Shown here in pieces: positions 39,177-49,086 of a stretch of DNA of 64,000 nt; position 1 is the stretch's first letter, and each line of letters begins with the position of its first letter. A program made the translations under genes and the position numbers. The stretch is from positions 78,636-142,635 of the forward strand of contig JAJRSW010000011.1 in NCBI GenBank assembly GCA_024278595.1, read 5' to 3'. This DNA is from Fidelibacterota bacterium (lineage in GTDB: Bacteria; Fidelibacterota; UBA8477; JABMPR01). The notes below the pieces were generated by a model that had not been told where the DNA came from, made no database searches, and saw only the letters and a list, made by a program, of their open reading frames with translations.

Positions 39177-40376
39177 ATGAAGGAACCGAAGATTACCAGG
39201 ATCATTGTTGATCAAAAAGTCGCTGGCCAGGATTTGGTTCAGCGCTATATAGCTAACAACCCTCAGGCCCGGGTGGTCCATGAGGAGATCACTGAAGCAA
39301 AAAAAGAAGCCATGTTTCGCAAGGAAGCGACGCCTGCCAAGCGAGAGATCCTGCTTACTGAGAAACAGGGACATACGGTCAAGCAGTGCCCTGGAACCGA
39401 TCGGACCTACCGCTGCTGCAACTATCATGTGATCAATCAAACCAGCAATTGTCCCATTGACTGTACTTATTGTATTCTTCAGTTCTACCTCAATAATCCG
39501 GTGACAACAGTCTATGCTAACACCGCCAAATTGTTGACAGAGGTAGGGGATAAGATCGCCACTCAACCCCGGCGTTTTTTTCGGATCGGCACGGGTGAAT
39601 TAAGTGACAGTCTGGCCTTCGATTCATCTTCGGAATTCTCCCGGGATATTATTAATTACTTCGCTGGATTGAACAATGTGCTGCTGGAATTAAAGACCAA
39701 GTCAAACCGTATTGAAAATTTACTGGATCTGGATCACAAGGGTCATACTGTCATTTCCTGGTCTGTTAATCCACAGGTCATCATCGATGCTGAAGAGCAT
39801 AAAGCTGCTAGTCTGGCTGAACGGCTTGAGGCAATGCGGCAGGTCCAGGCTGCCGGCTATAAAATTGGCTTTCATTTTGATCCCTTGCTTTTTCATGCTG
39901 ACTGGCGGACAAGTTACCCGGATCTAATCCGGCAACTATTTGAGGTGGTGGATCCTGTCAACGTGGCCTGGATCTCAATTGGATCGCTGCGTTTTCCACC
40001 TGAGATGAAGGAAAAGGTCCTGGAAAAGTTTCCCCGGTCCAAGATCATGTTTGCCGAGTTGATCCGCGGTATGGATGGTAAGCTGCGCTATCCCAAACCA
40101 TTGCGCCTGGATATGTATCGGACGGTATACAAGGCACTGCGTTCTTACGGCAACCAGAATCTTTTTATTTATTTCTGCATGGAATCAGCTGAGATCTGGG
40201 AACGGGTCATGGCTTGGAGTCCGGAAAGCAACGAGCACCTGGATTTTCTCTTCGCTACCAGTCTCTATTCGCAATTTCCCGGACTGCTGGCTGAAAGACC
40301 TGAACGACTTGTCTATGATACTGGGATTCCCCTGCACCACGAGAAAGCGGACCTGCCTGGTTTCAGACAAGGCTAA
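39177..40376 (+). CDS. splB: Spore photoproduct lyase-like radical SAM protein
   Basis: 399 aa; QCPGTDRTYRCCNYHVINQTSNCPIDCTYCILQFYLNNP (CxxxCxxC) and RIGTGELSDSLAFD, LLELKTKSN. Confidence 0.75.
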   Translation: MKEPKITRIIVDQKVAGQDLVQRYIANNPQARVVHEEITEAKKEAMFRKEATPAKREILLTEKQGHTVKQCPGTDRTYRCCNYHVINQTSNCPIDCTYCILQFYLNNPVTTVYANTAKLLTEVGDKIATQPRRFFRIGTGELSDSLAFDSSSEFSRDIINYFAGLNNVLLELKTKSNRIENLLDLDHKGHTVISWSVNPQVIIDAEEHKAASLAERLEAMRQVQAAGYKIGFHFDPLLFHADWRTSYPDLIRQLFEVVDPVNVAWISIGSLRFPPEMKEKVLEKFPRSKIMFAELIRGMDGKLRYPKPLRLDMYRTVYKALRSYGNQNLFIYFCMESAEIWERVMAWSPESNEHLDFLFATSLYSQFPGLLAERPERLVYDTGIPLHHEKADLPGFRQG

Positions 40377-40395
40377 AATGATCTGGAGTTAACTT

Positions 40396-40529
40396 TGATG
40401 AGCTCGCAAAAAGTATCTAGAAAATCACATAATATGCCCTATAACCATTAAATACAACTGCTTACGACAAATACACGTAAAGCAATATATAACAACACTT
40501 TGCGAGAGGGACTTTCTGCAGGGGCGTCA
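40396..40529. repeat. Dispersed TIR element family R1, copy C (shorter)
   Basis: TGATGAGCTCGCAAAAAGTATCTAGAAAATCAC...TAACAACACTTTGCGAGAGGGACTTTCTGCAGGGGCGTCA. Confidence 0.7.
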
Positions 40530-40662
40530 ACTTTGGAAGGCTGATCCTTGGCAGGGCAACCAAAAGTAAGCAAGCCGGGGTCCTTGTGGTATCTGTCCAC
40601 AGTGTTCCGGGTAGGCTTAGCTGTGACTATCCGAACAATTACCTCCCCTCTGTTGGGATAAA

Positions 40663-40690
40663 AAAAGACCGGGGCTAAGCCCGGTCTTTT
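40663..40690 (-). terminator. Rho-independent terminator of the tonB operon
   Basis: AAAAGACCGGGGCTAAGCCCGGTCTTTT with flanking A/T tracts, just downstream of the tonB stop. Confidence 0.8.
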
Positions 40691-40714
40691 GGAGATATAT
40701 AGTTTTGGTCGATT

Positions 40715-41362
40715 TTAACCGTTTTTAAGACGAAAGACCACTGGAACTGAGATTCTCACCGTGACTGGTTTGTCACGTTGATAAGCTGGTTTCCATTTAA
40801 TGAGCTTGATGGCATCCATTGCGGCTTCATTCAAACCGGTTTTGGGAATACCCTTAAGCACGATGGTCTCTTTGACCCGACCATCTTTACCAATAGTTGC
40901 CTGGACGATCACCGTACCTTCAATACCAGCTTCCCGGGCGATCTCCGGGTAGATAACTGCTTTCTGAATGGCTGCATAGCCACCAAGCGGTTCTGGTGGT
41001 TCGTCATAAGCGATGAAGATCACATTACTCTCTGGCGGTGGTGGTGGTTCATCGAGGATCTTAAAATCTTCCAGATCAGTTTCTTCGATGGTGAAGTCCT
41101 CATCGATCTCTTCATCCTCAGACTCAATGGGAATTGAGGGCCGCGCAGGTGGCGGCGGTTTATCGAACTGCTGCGTTTCTGGCGGAATCTCAATGTTCTC
41201 AATTGGAGCCACATAGGCTTCCTGCACGATCTCTTCCACAGTAAATTTTGGAATGGCATACAAAATAACCGTGAAGATACCCAGCACGAGAATGGCACCA
41301 ATTTCAAGATATTTGCGGTGATGCAGAATTATGGAGGCACTAGGATATTGTTGTTCGCGCAT
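40715..41362 (-). CDS. tonB: Energy transducer TonB
   Basis: 215 aa; N-terminal TM, acidic/Pro-rich linker, C-terminal YPEIAREAGIEGTVIVQATIGKDGRVKETIVLKG...AMDAIKLIKWKPAYQRDKPVTVRISVPVVFRLK. Confidence 0.92.
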   Translation of the reverse strand: MREQQYPSASIILHHRKYLEIGAILVLGIFTVILYAIPKFTVEEIVQEAYVAPIENIEIPPETQQFDKPPPPARPSIPIESEDEEIDEDFTIEETDLEDFKILDEPPPPPESNVIFIAYDEPPEPLGGYAAIQKAVIYPEIAREAGIEGTVIVQATIGKDGRVKETIVLKGIPKTGLNEAAMDAIKLIKWKPAYQRDKPVTVRISVPVVFRLKNG

Positions 41363-41366
41363 AATC

Positions 41367-41774
41367 CTATTCCCTCGGTTTGGCTGAATAATTGAGCTTC
41401 AAGGCCGATGCTTCACGCAGTTCCTGGTGAATATCTGTGATAATTGCCATCTCAGTCTGTCGATCAGCTTTCAACGAGACCGTCAATTGGGGATCAGCCA
41501 CCACTTTATCATACATGATGGTCCGAATTTTTCCCATGGTGACGATCTGATCATCAATGGATATTGACCCCTCGGCCGTCGCCCATATATGTGAGACATG
41601 CTTATTCCCCTCCAACTTGGCGATCTTTTTAGCTTCTGGAAGGATCAGCTTTAATCCCTGAAACTCGCGTAGAACCGTCACTACCATAAAGAAGATCAGG
41701 AGCATAAAGATGATATCAGGAAGCGAGGATGTTGGGATCCCGGCATCAATTTTTATTTTTCTTTTTAGACGCAT
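41367..41774 (-). CDS. exbD: ExbD/TolR family biopolymer transport protein
   Basis: 135 aa; IPTSSLPDIIFMLLIFFMVVTVL. Confidence 0.9.
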   Translation of the reverse strand: MRLKRKIKIDAGIPTSSLPDIIFMLLIFFMVVTVLREFQGLKLILPEAKKIAKLEGNKHVSHIWATAEGSISIDDQIVTMGKIRTIMYDKVVADPQLTVSLKADRQTEMAIITDIHQELREASALKLNYSAKPRE

Positions 41775-41777
41775 TCT

Positions 41778-42191
41778 CTAACTCTCCGGATCTGCGATGG
41801 AGATTCGCCTGGCATCGGCCTGTTTAAGCTGGTCAATCACATCCACGTAGACTTTGTACATAGTTCGGGAATCTGTTTTGACGGAAAAGATCATCTTGTC
41901 ATTGGTCGCCAGAAGCTGTCTGGCGATCTGTTTCAGTTCACGAACATCTACAATGCGAATATCACCACCACTACCAATGGCAACTTTTCCCGAAGCACTC
42001 ACCAGAATATTGGTGATGTTCTTCTTGTGCACTTCAACTGATTCTCCCTTATCTGGAAGAACCATACCCAAACCTTTATCCATATCAATGGTCGTGGTAA
42101 CCAGGAAGAAGAGCAAAAGCATGAACACAATATCCGGGAGGGATGCTGTGGGAATTTCCCCACCACTGCGCTTTTTCTTATTCTTTAGCAT
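41778..42191 (-). CDS. exbD: ExbD/TolR family biopolymer transport protein (second paralogue)
   Basis: 137 aa; IPTASLPDIVFMLLLFFLVTTTID. Confidence 0.9.
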   Translation of the reverse strand: MLKNKKKRSGGEIPTASLPDIVFMLLLFFLVTTTIDMDKGLGMVLPDKGESVEVHKKNITNILVSASGKVAIGSGGDIRIVDVRELKQIARQLLATNDKMIFSVKTDSRTMYKVYVDVIDQLKQADARRISIADPES

Positions 42192-42220
42192 AGTATCAGC
42201 TAACCCCGGTTATGGTGTTA

Positions 42221-42832
42221 TTATTTATTCTCCAATGATTCAATGGTATCGACCAGGTCAATGGAAGATTCTTCCATTTTGACGATCAATTTGTCGATCA
42301 TAAAGGTAAAAAGATTTTGGAAGAACTGAATGATCATAGCCACAACCAGACCAAACAGGGTCGTTAGCAGAGCCTGGGAGATACCAACAGCAACCAGCGC
42401 TGGCTGGATGTCATTTGCAGCAGCGATCGATTCAAATGCCGATACCATACCAGAAACCGTACCGGTAAACCCGAGCATTGGTGCCAGTGAAACCGCCGTT
42501 GACAGCCAGATCATGTTGTTCTCAAGAAAAGACATCTCGATGGAACCAGCACTCTCAATTGCTTTTTCAACAGCAGCGGTGCCGCGATCAGCGCGAGAAA
42601 GACCAGCCAAATAGATCTGAGCGACTGAACCAGGGGTACTGCGACACAGTTCCAGGGCTGCTTCCACACCCTGCTCATTCAAAACAACATTTACATTTTT
42701 CAAAAAAGATTTTGTCTGAATAGTTGTCCTCATCAAACTGAAAAACCGTTCGACAACAAAGACCAGTCCACCCATAAATACAAAAAGGATGGGCCACATA
42801 AAATCACCGCCCTTAAAAAACCACGCAACCAT
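42221..42832 (-). CDS. exbB: MotA/TolQ/ExbB proton channel family protein
   Basis: 203 aa; LSTAVSLAPMLGFTGTVSGMVSAF, GISQALLTTLFGLVVAMIIQFF. Confidence 0.9.
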   Translation of the reverse strand: MVAWFFKGGDFMWPILFVFMGGLVFVVERFFSLMRTTIQTKSFLKNVNVVLNEQGVEAALELCRSTPGSVAQIYLAGLSRADRGTAAVEKAIESAGSIEMSFLENNMIWLSTAVSLAPMLGFTGTVSGMVSAFESIAAANDIQPALVAVGISQALLTTLFGLVVAMIIQFFQNLFTFMIDKLIVKMEESSIDLVDTIESLENK

Positions 42833-42969
42833 ATCGGTTATACCTCCTGTTAATCCTGTCTAGATTTCAACTTGATTTGACCAAGCGCACAATCATAGTT
42901 TGATACGTCTCTAAAGTCAATCAATTTCCAGCTCTAACCGTGAGTTTCTACTACAGGTCCAAGCTTTAT

Positions 42970-44559
42970 TTATAAATAATCTGCAGCCGCAGCGATTTCA
43001 CGAGCCTTATCAAAGTATTGACGGGCTTCCTGGATCTGGTTATCCATTCCCGTTCTGATCTGATATTGCTCATTTCTACCCCACAGTTTTCCTGCAAGTT
43101 CACTCTTAATATAATAGCGGATGGTTTCTTCATCACTGCGTATCTGGTCCTCATCCAGCTCCAGATCCTCGATGGCGAAGATCTTTGCATACACCTCTTC
43201 CAGGAGCGAATCTTCAACCTTGAAGTCATTCAAAAATCCCGGCCAATCTTCGGCCAATTCCGGATGGATCGCTGCATAATCTGAAGCAACTTTAAAAAAG
43301 AATCTAATATCGTTGCGCCTCACCTTGGCCAGATCCCGTGAGATGGTAGTTGGATTCTGGAGTTTAATATCCGGAGTAATACCACCGCCACCATAAACCG
43401 TGCGCCCCATTTTGGTCTTGAACTGAGGCTTATCATCCAATTTGGTTGTATCGCTGTCCCGTTCACTCAGCTCGAGATAATAATCCCGGGCATCCCCGTT
43501 TTCATAATGCCGCTGGATCAATCTGCCGCTGGGTGTGTAGTAACGTGCTACGGTTACCCGTACTGCAGAGCCATCGCGCAGGGGATACTGACGCTGGACC
43601 AGCCCTTTGCCAAAGCTGGTTTCACCAACCACAATTCCCCGATCAAGGTCTTGCAATGCGCCGGCCAGGATCTCACTGGCTGAAGCTGATCCCCGATTGA
43701 TTAAGACAATAATAGGTTGCTTATAATAGATGGCTTTGTGTTTTGAATACATTTCCTCATTGGCATTCTTAAGGCGGCCCTTGGTGGAGAGAATCTTCTC
43801 TCCGCCTGGTAAAATATAATCAACAATCTTGATCACTTCATCCATATACCCACCGCTATTGTTGCGAAGATCGATCATTAGGCGGGTCATTCCCTGGGCC
43901 TGCAGTTCGGTGATGGCCGTTATCACCTCTTCTGAAGTTGTGGATGAGAAGCGATTTAGCAGGATATAGCCGGTACCATCCTCCATTACGAATTTTGCCA
44001 AAACACTATAGATGGGAATTTTATCACGAACAATCGTTACCGGGATCAACTCACTTTCACCCAGCCTGGCGATCTCCAACTGAACTTTTGACCCTTTGGG
44101 TCCCCGCAATTTATCAAACACCCCATCCCGGGTGATTTTATAAGCTGATTCATCGTTGATCTTGACAACCTGGTCACCCGGGTGCAACAGACCATCTGAA
44201 GGGGATCCCACAATGGGAGTGATCACTGTGATGTAATCATCAATAATATCAAATTCGATTCCGATACCTTCAAAATTACCTCGAAAAGATTCGTTGATCT
44301 GATCCATACGGTCTGCACCGATGTAGACAGAATGGGGGTCCAGGGCTTCCATTAAGCCGTTCTGCGCACCGACCATGGTTTTGTCCCAATCAACATCCTC
44401 AACATAATTGGTGTTGATTATTTTGACCATATCCTGAAAATCTCGCCATTTATTGTAAAAATCGCTGCCCTGGGCAAAGAGGACCTGCCCGGAGGGACTC
44501 AAGGCGAAGAGTCCCAGCAGAATGAGAGAGATAAGTGTTATTTGTTTTATAATTTTCAT
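42970..44559 (-). CDS. S41 family C-terminal processing peptidase (PDZ + protease)
   Basis: 529 aa; DPHSVYIGADRM, PDZ SPSDGLLHPGDQVVKIND, catalytic RGSASASEILAGALQD, GETSFGKGLVQ. Confidence 0.93.
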   Translation of the reverse strand: MKIIKQITLISLILLGLFALSPSGQVLFAQGSDFYNKWRDFQDMVKIINTNYVEDVDWDKTMVGAQNGLMEALDPHSVYIGADRMDQINESFRGNFEGIGIEFDIIDDYITVITPIVGSPSDGLLHPGDQVVKINDESAYKITRDGVFDKLRGPKGSKVQLEIARLGESELIPVTIVRDKIPIYSVLAKFVMEDGTGYILLNRFSSTTSEEVITAITELQAQGMTRLMIDLRNNSGGYMDEVIKIVDYILPGGEKILSTKGRLKNANEEMYSKHKAIYYKQPIIVLINRGSASASEILAGALQDLDRGIVVGETSFGKGLVQRQYPLRDGSAVRVTVARYYTPSGRLIQRHYENGDARDYYLELSERDSDTTKLDDKPQFKTKMGRTVYGGGGITPDIKLQNPTTISRDLAKVRRNDIRFFFKVASDYAAIHPELAEDWPGFLNDFKVEDSLLEEVYAKIFAIEDLELDEDQIRSDEETIRYYIKSELAGKLWGRNEQYQIRTGMDNQIQEARQYFDKAREIAAAADYL

Positions 44560-44744
44560 ACTATTAGTTGATCCCGGTTTTCTTCCATGCTTCCAATTTA
44601 TTTATGGTGCATAAAATAGTGGACACATTGATTTGATGAAAGCACCCATTTGGGCGTTACAAGATAATTATAACCTTACTATAACGCTGGCAAATGGTCG
44701 ATTCTAGATAAAGGGTCTGGGCAAAAAACATCCGAATATATCGG

Positions 44745-45494
44745 TCAAAGGATCACATAAAGCTGGAACCGGAAGAACAGTGCCCGCAGCTGAACCTCAG
44801 GCGAATCAGTGATAACTTTATTGTGGTATAGCTTCCAGCTTCCAGCGGCAGCCACCTGTTCATTCCAGCCGGCGATGGCTTTTGCACCCATGGAACGCGA
44901 AATATCAAAGCGTAATCCCAGATAAGGTTGAATAACCGGTGTCCAGGAGGATAATTCAAAAGCCTGACGCGTATTTGTTCCAGAGATGATATCATTCCAA
45001 CTCTCATTTTCTGGTGAAGAGCTGGCGGTGATGGAGACCTGGCCGATCCCGAACAACGAGCCTCCGAGTAATTTTAGACGCGATCTGACATGGGTGTTGA
45101 ATTCAGCGGTCACCCCAACCTGACTCAAGGTAAAATTGATCATATAGTTAACCAGAGCTGCATCTTGAGCAAAAGCCAGATACTCACCCTGCCCGGCATA
45201 CATGCCAATGGTCCAATGCGGTGTAACCTCACCGAAACCTTCAAAACCGGTGACAACCATGCTGTTATTATTAATAATGGATGGATTTTTCGGAAACGAG
45301 GCTTCCACGATCTCAAAATCTGAAGAAAAATTACCCAGAAATTCAAAAGCATCTTCATCCAGCTCAAGCGAGATCAAATAAGAGAAAGCGGGACCAACGG
45401 CCCCCCTCAGGACAGGTTGTCCCTCAGCGAATTGAGCCTTTAGTGAGCCCATTATTAGCAGTGAGTAAATGATAATATGTAGCCATCTTTTCAT
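44745..45494 (-). CDS. Putative outer-membrane beta-barrel protein
   Basis: ORF 44745..45557; start MKRWLHIIIYSLLIMGSLKAQ gives a signal peptide; alternating amphipathic C-terminus ...ALFFRFQLYVIL. Confidence 0.55.
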   Translation of the reverse strand: MKRWLHIIIYSLLIMGSLKAQFAEGQPVLRGAVGPAFSYLISLELDEDAFEFLGNFSSDFEIVEASFPKNPSIINNNSMVVTGFEGFGEVTPHWTIGMYAGQGEYLAFAQDAALVNYMINFTLSQVGVTAEFNTHVRSRLKLLGGSLFGIGQVSITASSSPENESWNDIISGTNTRQAFELSSWTPVIQPYLGLRFDISRSMGAKAIAGWNEQVAAAGSWKLYHNKVITDSPEVQLRALFFRFQLYVIL

Positions 45495-45766
45495 TTTCTT
45501 ATTACCTCTCTGTATCTGCCTGCGGAATGCGAGCGACCGCTCAAGCACCCTGATCACAGAATTGTGCCTGATAACTTGTACTTCTTTTCAACTTAAAACA
45601 AACAGTTGGCATAATATACTTGCTCCCATTTTTTTACACAAGTCTTTTAAGAATTTACTTTAAGTGTCAGCTTAAATTTATATTGCATACAGTGGCTTAG
45701 CCCGATAAATTGGCTAAAAGTTTGGAGTAGGATTCAAAAGTTTTAACCATAAAGAAATGGGTTTCC

Positions 45767-48700
45767 ATGATGAGTAAACATTATTTTAGTCGTGTCATAG
45801 TACGTCATATCTTGCTGGTCCCACTCTTGATCATACTATCAACCACCAGCATCTGGGGTGCTGATGGACTGCGCGACATTCAGCATTTGATGGATCTTGG
45901 GGACCTGGACCATAACGGGAACAATGATTTTGGAGCGATTCGAAAGGTCGGCGACGGCTCAGAATTAATCGCTTTTGAGGTTACCCCTGATGGTGAGTTT
46001 AACATCACCTGGCGTTTTGCCCTACCCGAGAACCTGGTAGGTGAATGGGTTGATTTCACTTTGACTGACCTGAATTTGAATGGCCGACCGGAAATAGTCG
46101 CCATTACCAAGCTCATCTCAGCAGCCTCTGGGAACAGCGCTCCCTGGATGTACGGTTTCGAATGGAATGGTCAGGAATTTGAGTTTATCCCCAGTTTTCA
46201 ATGGGGCTGGGCACCGGATAACGGGCTATTTGCTCGTCCGGTTCAGATCGAAGCCGGAGATATCGATGACGATGGTCTTACAGAACTCATCGTTTTACTC
46301 AGTGCACCACAGACAAATTTACTGGTCATTGAATTTAAAGGTGACTTGAGTTCGGCTGCCATCCAGGTGGAATTTGCTGGCCTTCCCGCAGCCATGACCC
46401 GGATCCCGGCCTCCATCCTCATGACCCTGGTCGATGTGAACAATGACCAGAATGACGATATCCTGCTATTTCAGAAGCAGGGTAAGCAACTCATGGCAGC
46501 CAGCATAATCGCAACCGGAGAAGACAAATATACGAACCGTCAGGCATCTCCCTTGAAGTTGGAATCCGGCAATACAGAGATCATTCGCCCCTCAGCAATC
46601 GCTTCAACCGATCTAAATCTGTCCGGATCAGACCAGGTCTATCTGGGAAGCTCAAAGGGCCACATCTATCAATACAATTCAAGTCGGGGCGGGTTCGTCT
46701 GGCAGTCATTTGGTGAACCGGTTCATCAACTTGGTTTTTCTGATCTAAATGGGAACGGCCTCCAGGAGTGTCTGATCCGGACTGGTGATCAGGTTTATTA
46801 TCTTGAGCAGGAATCAAGTGAGAGTGGCTTTGACCAGTTTAATTCCCTGGTTGATGAAGATATCTTTGGTAGTGCTGTTTTAGCCTTTCAGGATGGCCTT
46901 TTATTAGCGCGACATGGTCGTTACCAATTCCGGGCAATTGATTCAAACCGGGATGAAGCCCTTGAGGTCGTCCAGGAAGTACTGGAGACTGAGGGCGACC
47001 TGGAGCTGGAAACAGACCTGGGAACTATCCCACCTGCAGTAACACCCCTGTTAGAGAAATTGACCGCCGAACCGGTTGAACAACTGGCTATCATGCCTGA
47101 GATCAAAAGAAAACCCAAGACTCCAGATGTGATACTCCATGCTGGAGATAGCTTCGTGCATAATATCCCCCGCCAGGATGAGATCGATCCCGGTCAGGCC
47201 TATGTCAAATTTAAAACTTATCCCGAAGGAATGCGTCTGGGGAAAGATTTCATGCTCAGGTGGAACCCGGCTGAAGACCAGTTGGGTTATCACCAAATCT
47301 CCTATTCCTTTGGTCAACAACTCGATACTCTTTTCACGCTGTATGTAAATCACATCCCTGAAATCCTCTCATCACCCCCTCCTCTGTCACAGACTGGCCA
47401 ACAGTATTTATATCAGGTTCAGTTGGAAGACCTGAATGAAGAGCAGTATTTTGAATATGAACTTTTATCTGCCCCTGCTGGTATGCAGGTGGACGAGGAA
47501 GGTCTGATACGCTGGCTACCCAGTGATACTCAACTGGATTCACAATATGTAACCTTGAGTGTGAGCGATGGGTTTGAGCGAACGCTTCAGAAATTCACGC
47601 TTTATGTTAATATTCCGCCACTCATCCTTGAGAAACCGGGACCAGTTGCATTCATCAATGAGCCGTATATTGGCCAGGTAAACATTCAGGATAAGAACGT
47701 TCCCAACACAGCCCGCCTGATTCCACTACGCATCCCTCAAAACCTGGTAATGGAATCTTCCGGTCGCATCACCTGGACGCCTGAGACCCAACAAACCGGT
47801 TTCCATGATATCCTATTTGAATTAACCGATGATATGTCCACTGTGCTGGATTCATTCACCATTTTTGCCAACACACCCCCGGTGATCACTTCTAAATACG
47901 ATGAACACGTACCCGTAGGCAAGCCATGGCATTACAATGTTGAGGTCAACGACCCCAATAATAATCAGGATATCAGCTTTCTACTATCTGAGAGTAGCAT
48001 TCCCAATTTAACCATCAGCCGTCGGGGTCGGATCACCTGGACCCCAACCGAGGCCGAGCTGGGAAGACAAACTTTTACTATTTCTGTCTCTGATGGTCTC
48101 AGAGATGATCTTCAGAAAGTGACTGTTTATGTTAACAGTCCACCTGTACTTGGAATAGTAACTGACACCCTTGCCACAGTCGCACGCCCCTTCTCAACCA
48201 ACCTGCCGGTAACCGACCTGAACAAGGAGCAGAAACTCAGTTACGCTTTTCTAACTGCTCCCAAAGGGATGAAGATCGGCAAGAGCGGGCAGATCCTTTG
48301 GACTCCGGGCAAGGCCCAGAAGGGCTGGAACGAGGTCTTTGTCAAAGTCTCTGATAAATATAGTTCTGATACCTACAAATTTGCTGTATACGCCAATGCA
48401 CCACCAGTTATCGTCTCCAGAGCAGATACCATGGCCATTGCCGATGAGGAGTATGTTTATGAGATCAAAGCCCTAGATCTGAATTCAGACCAGGATCTGG
48501 TGTATAAGGTGTATGATGCTCCGGCTGGTGTCGTCCTGACCGGTGGCAACATTTTGCGCTGGACCCCCAAAATAGATCAAATCAATCAGGCTCAATTCAA
48601 GGTGAGTGTTACTGATGGGTTTATCTCAAATGTGCAGAAGGTCGAACTGTTTGTGAATGCCCGGCCTGAGGTAACATCCACCCCCTCCGCCGTGGTGCTT

Positions 48701-49015
48701 ACTGATCGTGAATACCGCTATCTACTATCTTCACGCGATCTAAATGAGGATAGCATAGTTTATTCAAAGATCGTACTCCCCAATGGGGCTAAGATGAATG
48801 CAGAAGAGGGGTTGATCACCTGGACACCGGATGCCTCCAACGAAGGTTCAAATAAATTTATTATCGAACTGACCGATTCCCGTGGTTCCTCAAGTATTCA
48901 TGAATTCGAGGTCAATGTGTTTCAGGATCCCAAAAGCCCCATCCGTCAGATGGGTGCTTTCCTGATCACTCTGGCAGGAATTGGAGCCATGTTCATTATG
49001 AAATTCCTGTATTGA
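45767..49015 (+). CDS. Large surface protein with N-terminal FG-GAP/VCBS-like repeats, multiple Ig/cadherin-like modules and C-terminal TM
   Basis: 1082 aa; DLGDLDHNGNNDFGAI, DIDDDGLTELIVLL; recurring G(R/L/Q)ITWTP...VSDG...QKxTLYVNxPP module; terminal GAFLITLAGIGAMFIMKFLY. Confidence 0.8.
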   Translation: MMSKHYFSRVIVRHILLVPLLIILSTTSIWGADGLRDIQHLMDLGDLDHNGNNDFGAIRKVGDGSELIAFEVTPDGEFNITWRFALPENLVGEWVDFTLTDLNLNGRPEIVAITKLISAASGNSAPWMYGFEWNGQEFEFIPSFQWGWAPDNGLFARPVQIEAGDIDDDGLTELIVLLSAPQTNLLVIEFKGDLSSAAIQVEFAGLPAAMTRIPASILMTLVDVNNDQNDDILLFQKQGKQLMAASIIATGEDKYTNRQASPLKLESGNTEIIRPSAIASTDLNLSGSDQVYLGSSKGHIYQYNSSRGGFVWQSFGEPVHQLGFSDLNGNGLQECLIRTGDQVYYLEQESSESGFDQFNSLVDEDIFGSAVLAFQDGLLLARHGRYQFRAIDSNRDEALEVVQEVLETEGDLELETDLGTIPPAVTPLLEKLTAEPVEQLAIMPEIKRKPKTPDVILHAGDSFVHNIPRQDEIDPGQAYVKFKTYPEGMRLGKDFMLRWNPAEDQLGYHQISYSFGQQLDTLFTLYVNHIPEILSSPPPLSQTGQQYLYQVQLEDLNEEQYFEYELLSAPAGMQVDEEGLIRWLPSDTQLDSQYVTLSVSDGFERTLQKFTLYVNIPPLILEKPGPVAFINEPYIGQVNIQDKNVPNTARLIPLRIPQNLVMESSGRITWTPETQQTGFHDILFELTDDMSTVLDSFTIFANTPPVITSKYDEHVPVGKPWHYNVEVNDPNNNQDISFLLSESSIPNLTISRRGRITWTPTEAELGRQTFTISVSDGLRDDLQKVTVYVNSPPVLGIVTDTLATVARPFSTNLPVTDLNKEQKLSYAFLTAPKGMKIGKSGQILWTPGKAQKGWNEVFVKVSDKYSSDTYKFAVYANAPPVIVSRADTMAIADEEYVYEIKALDLNSDQDLVYKVYDAPAGVVLTGGNILRWTPKIDQINQAQFKVSVTDGFISNVQKVELFVNARPEVTSTPSAVVLTDREYRYLLSSRDLNEDSIVYSKIVLPNGAKMNAEEGLITWTPDASNEGSNKFIIELTDSRGSSSIHEFEVNVFQDPKSPIRQMGAFLITLAGIGAMFIMKFLY

Positions 49016-49036
49016 TCCTACTTCCAAACAGCACAT

Positions 49037-49064
49037 AAAAACCCACTGCTCAGGTGGGTTTTTT
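49037..49064 (+). terminator. Rho-independent terminator
   Basis: AAAAACCCACTGCTCAGGTGGGTTTTTT downstream of 45767..49015. Confidence 0.8.
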
Positions 49065-49086
49065 ATTTTTTAACCCGGTTGGTGGG

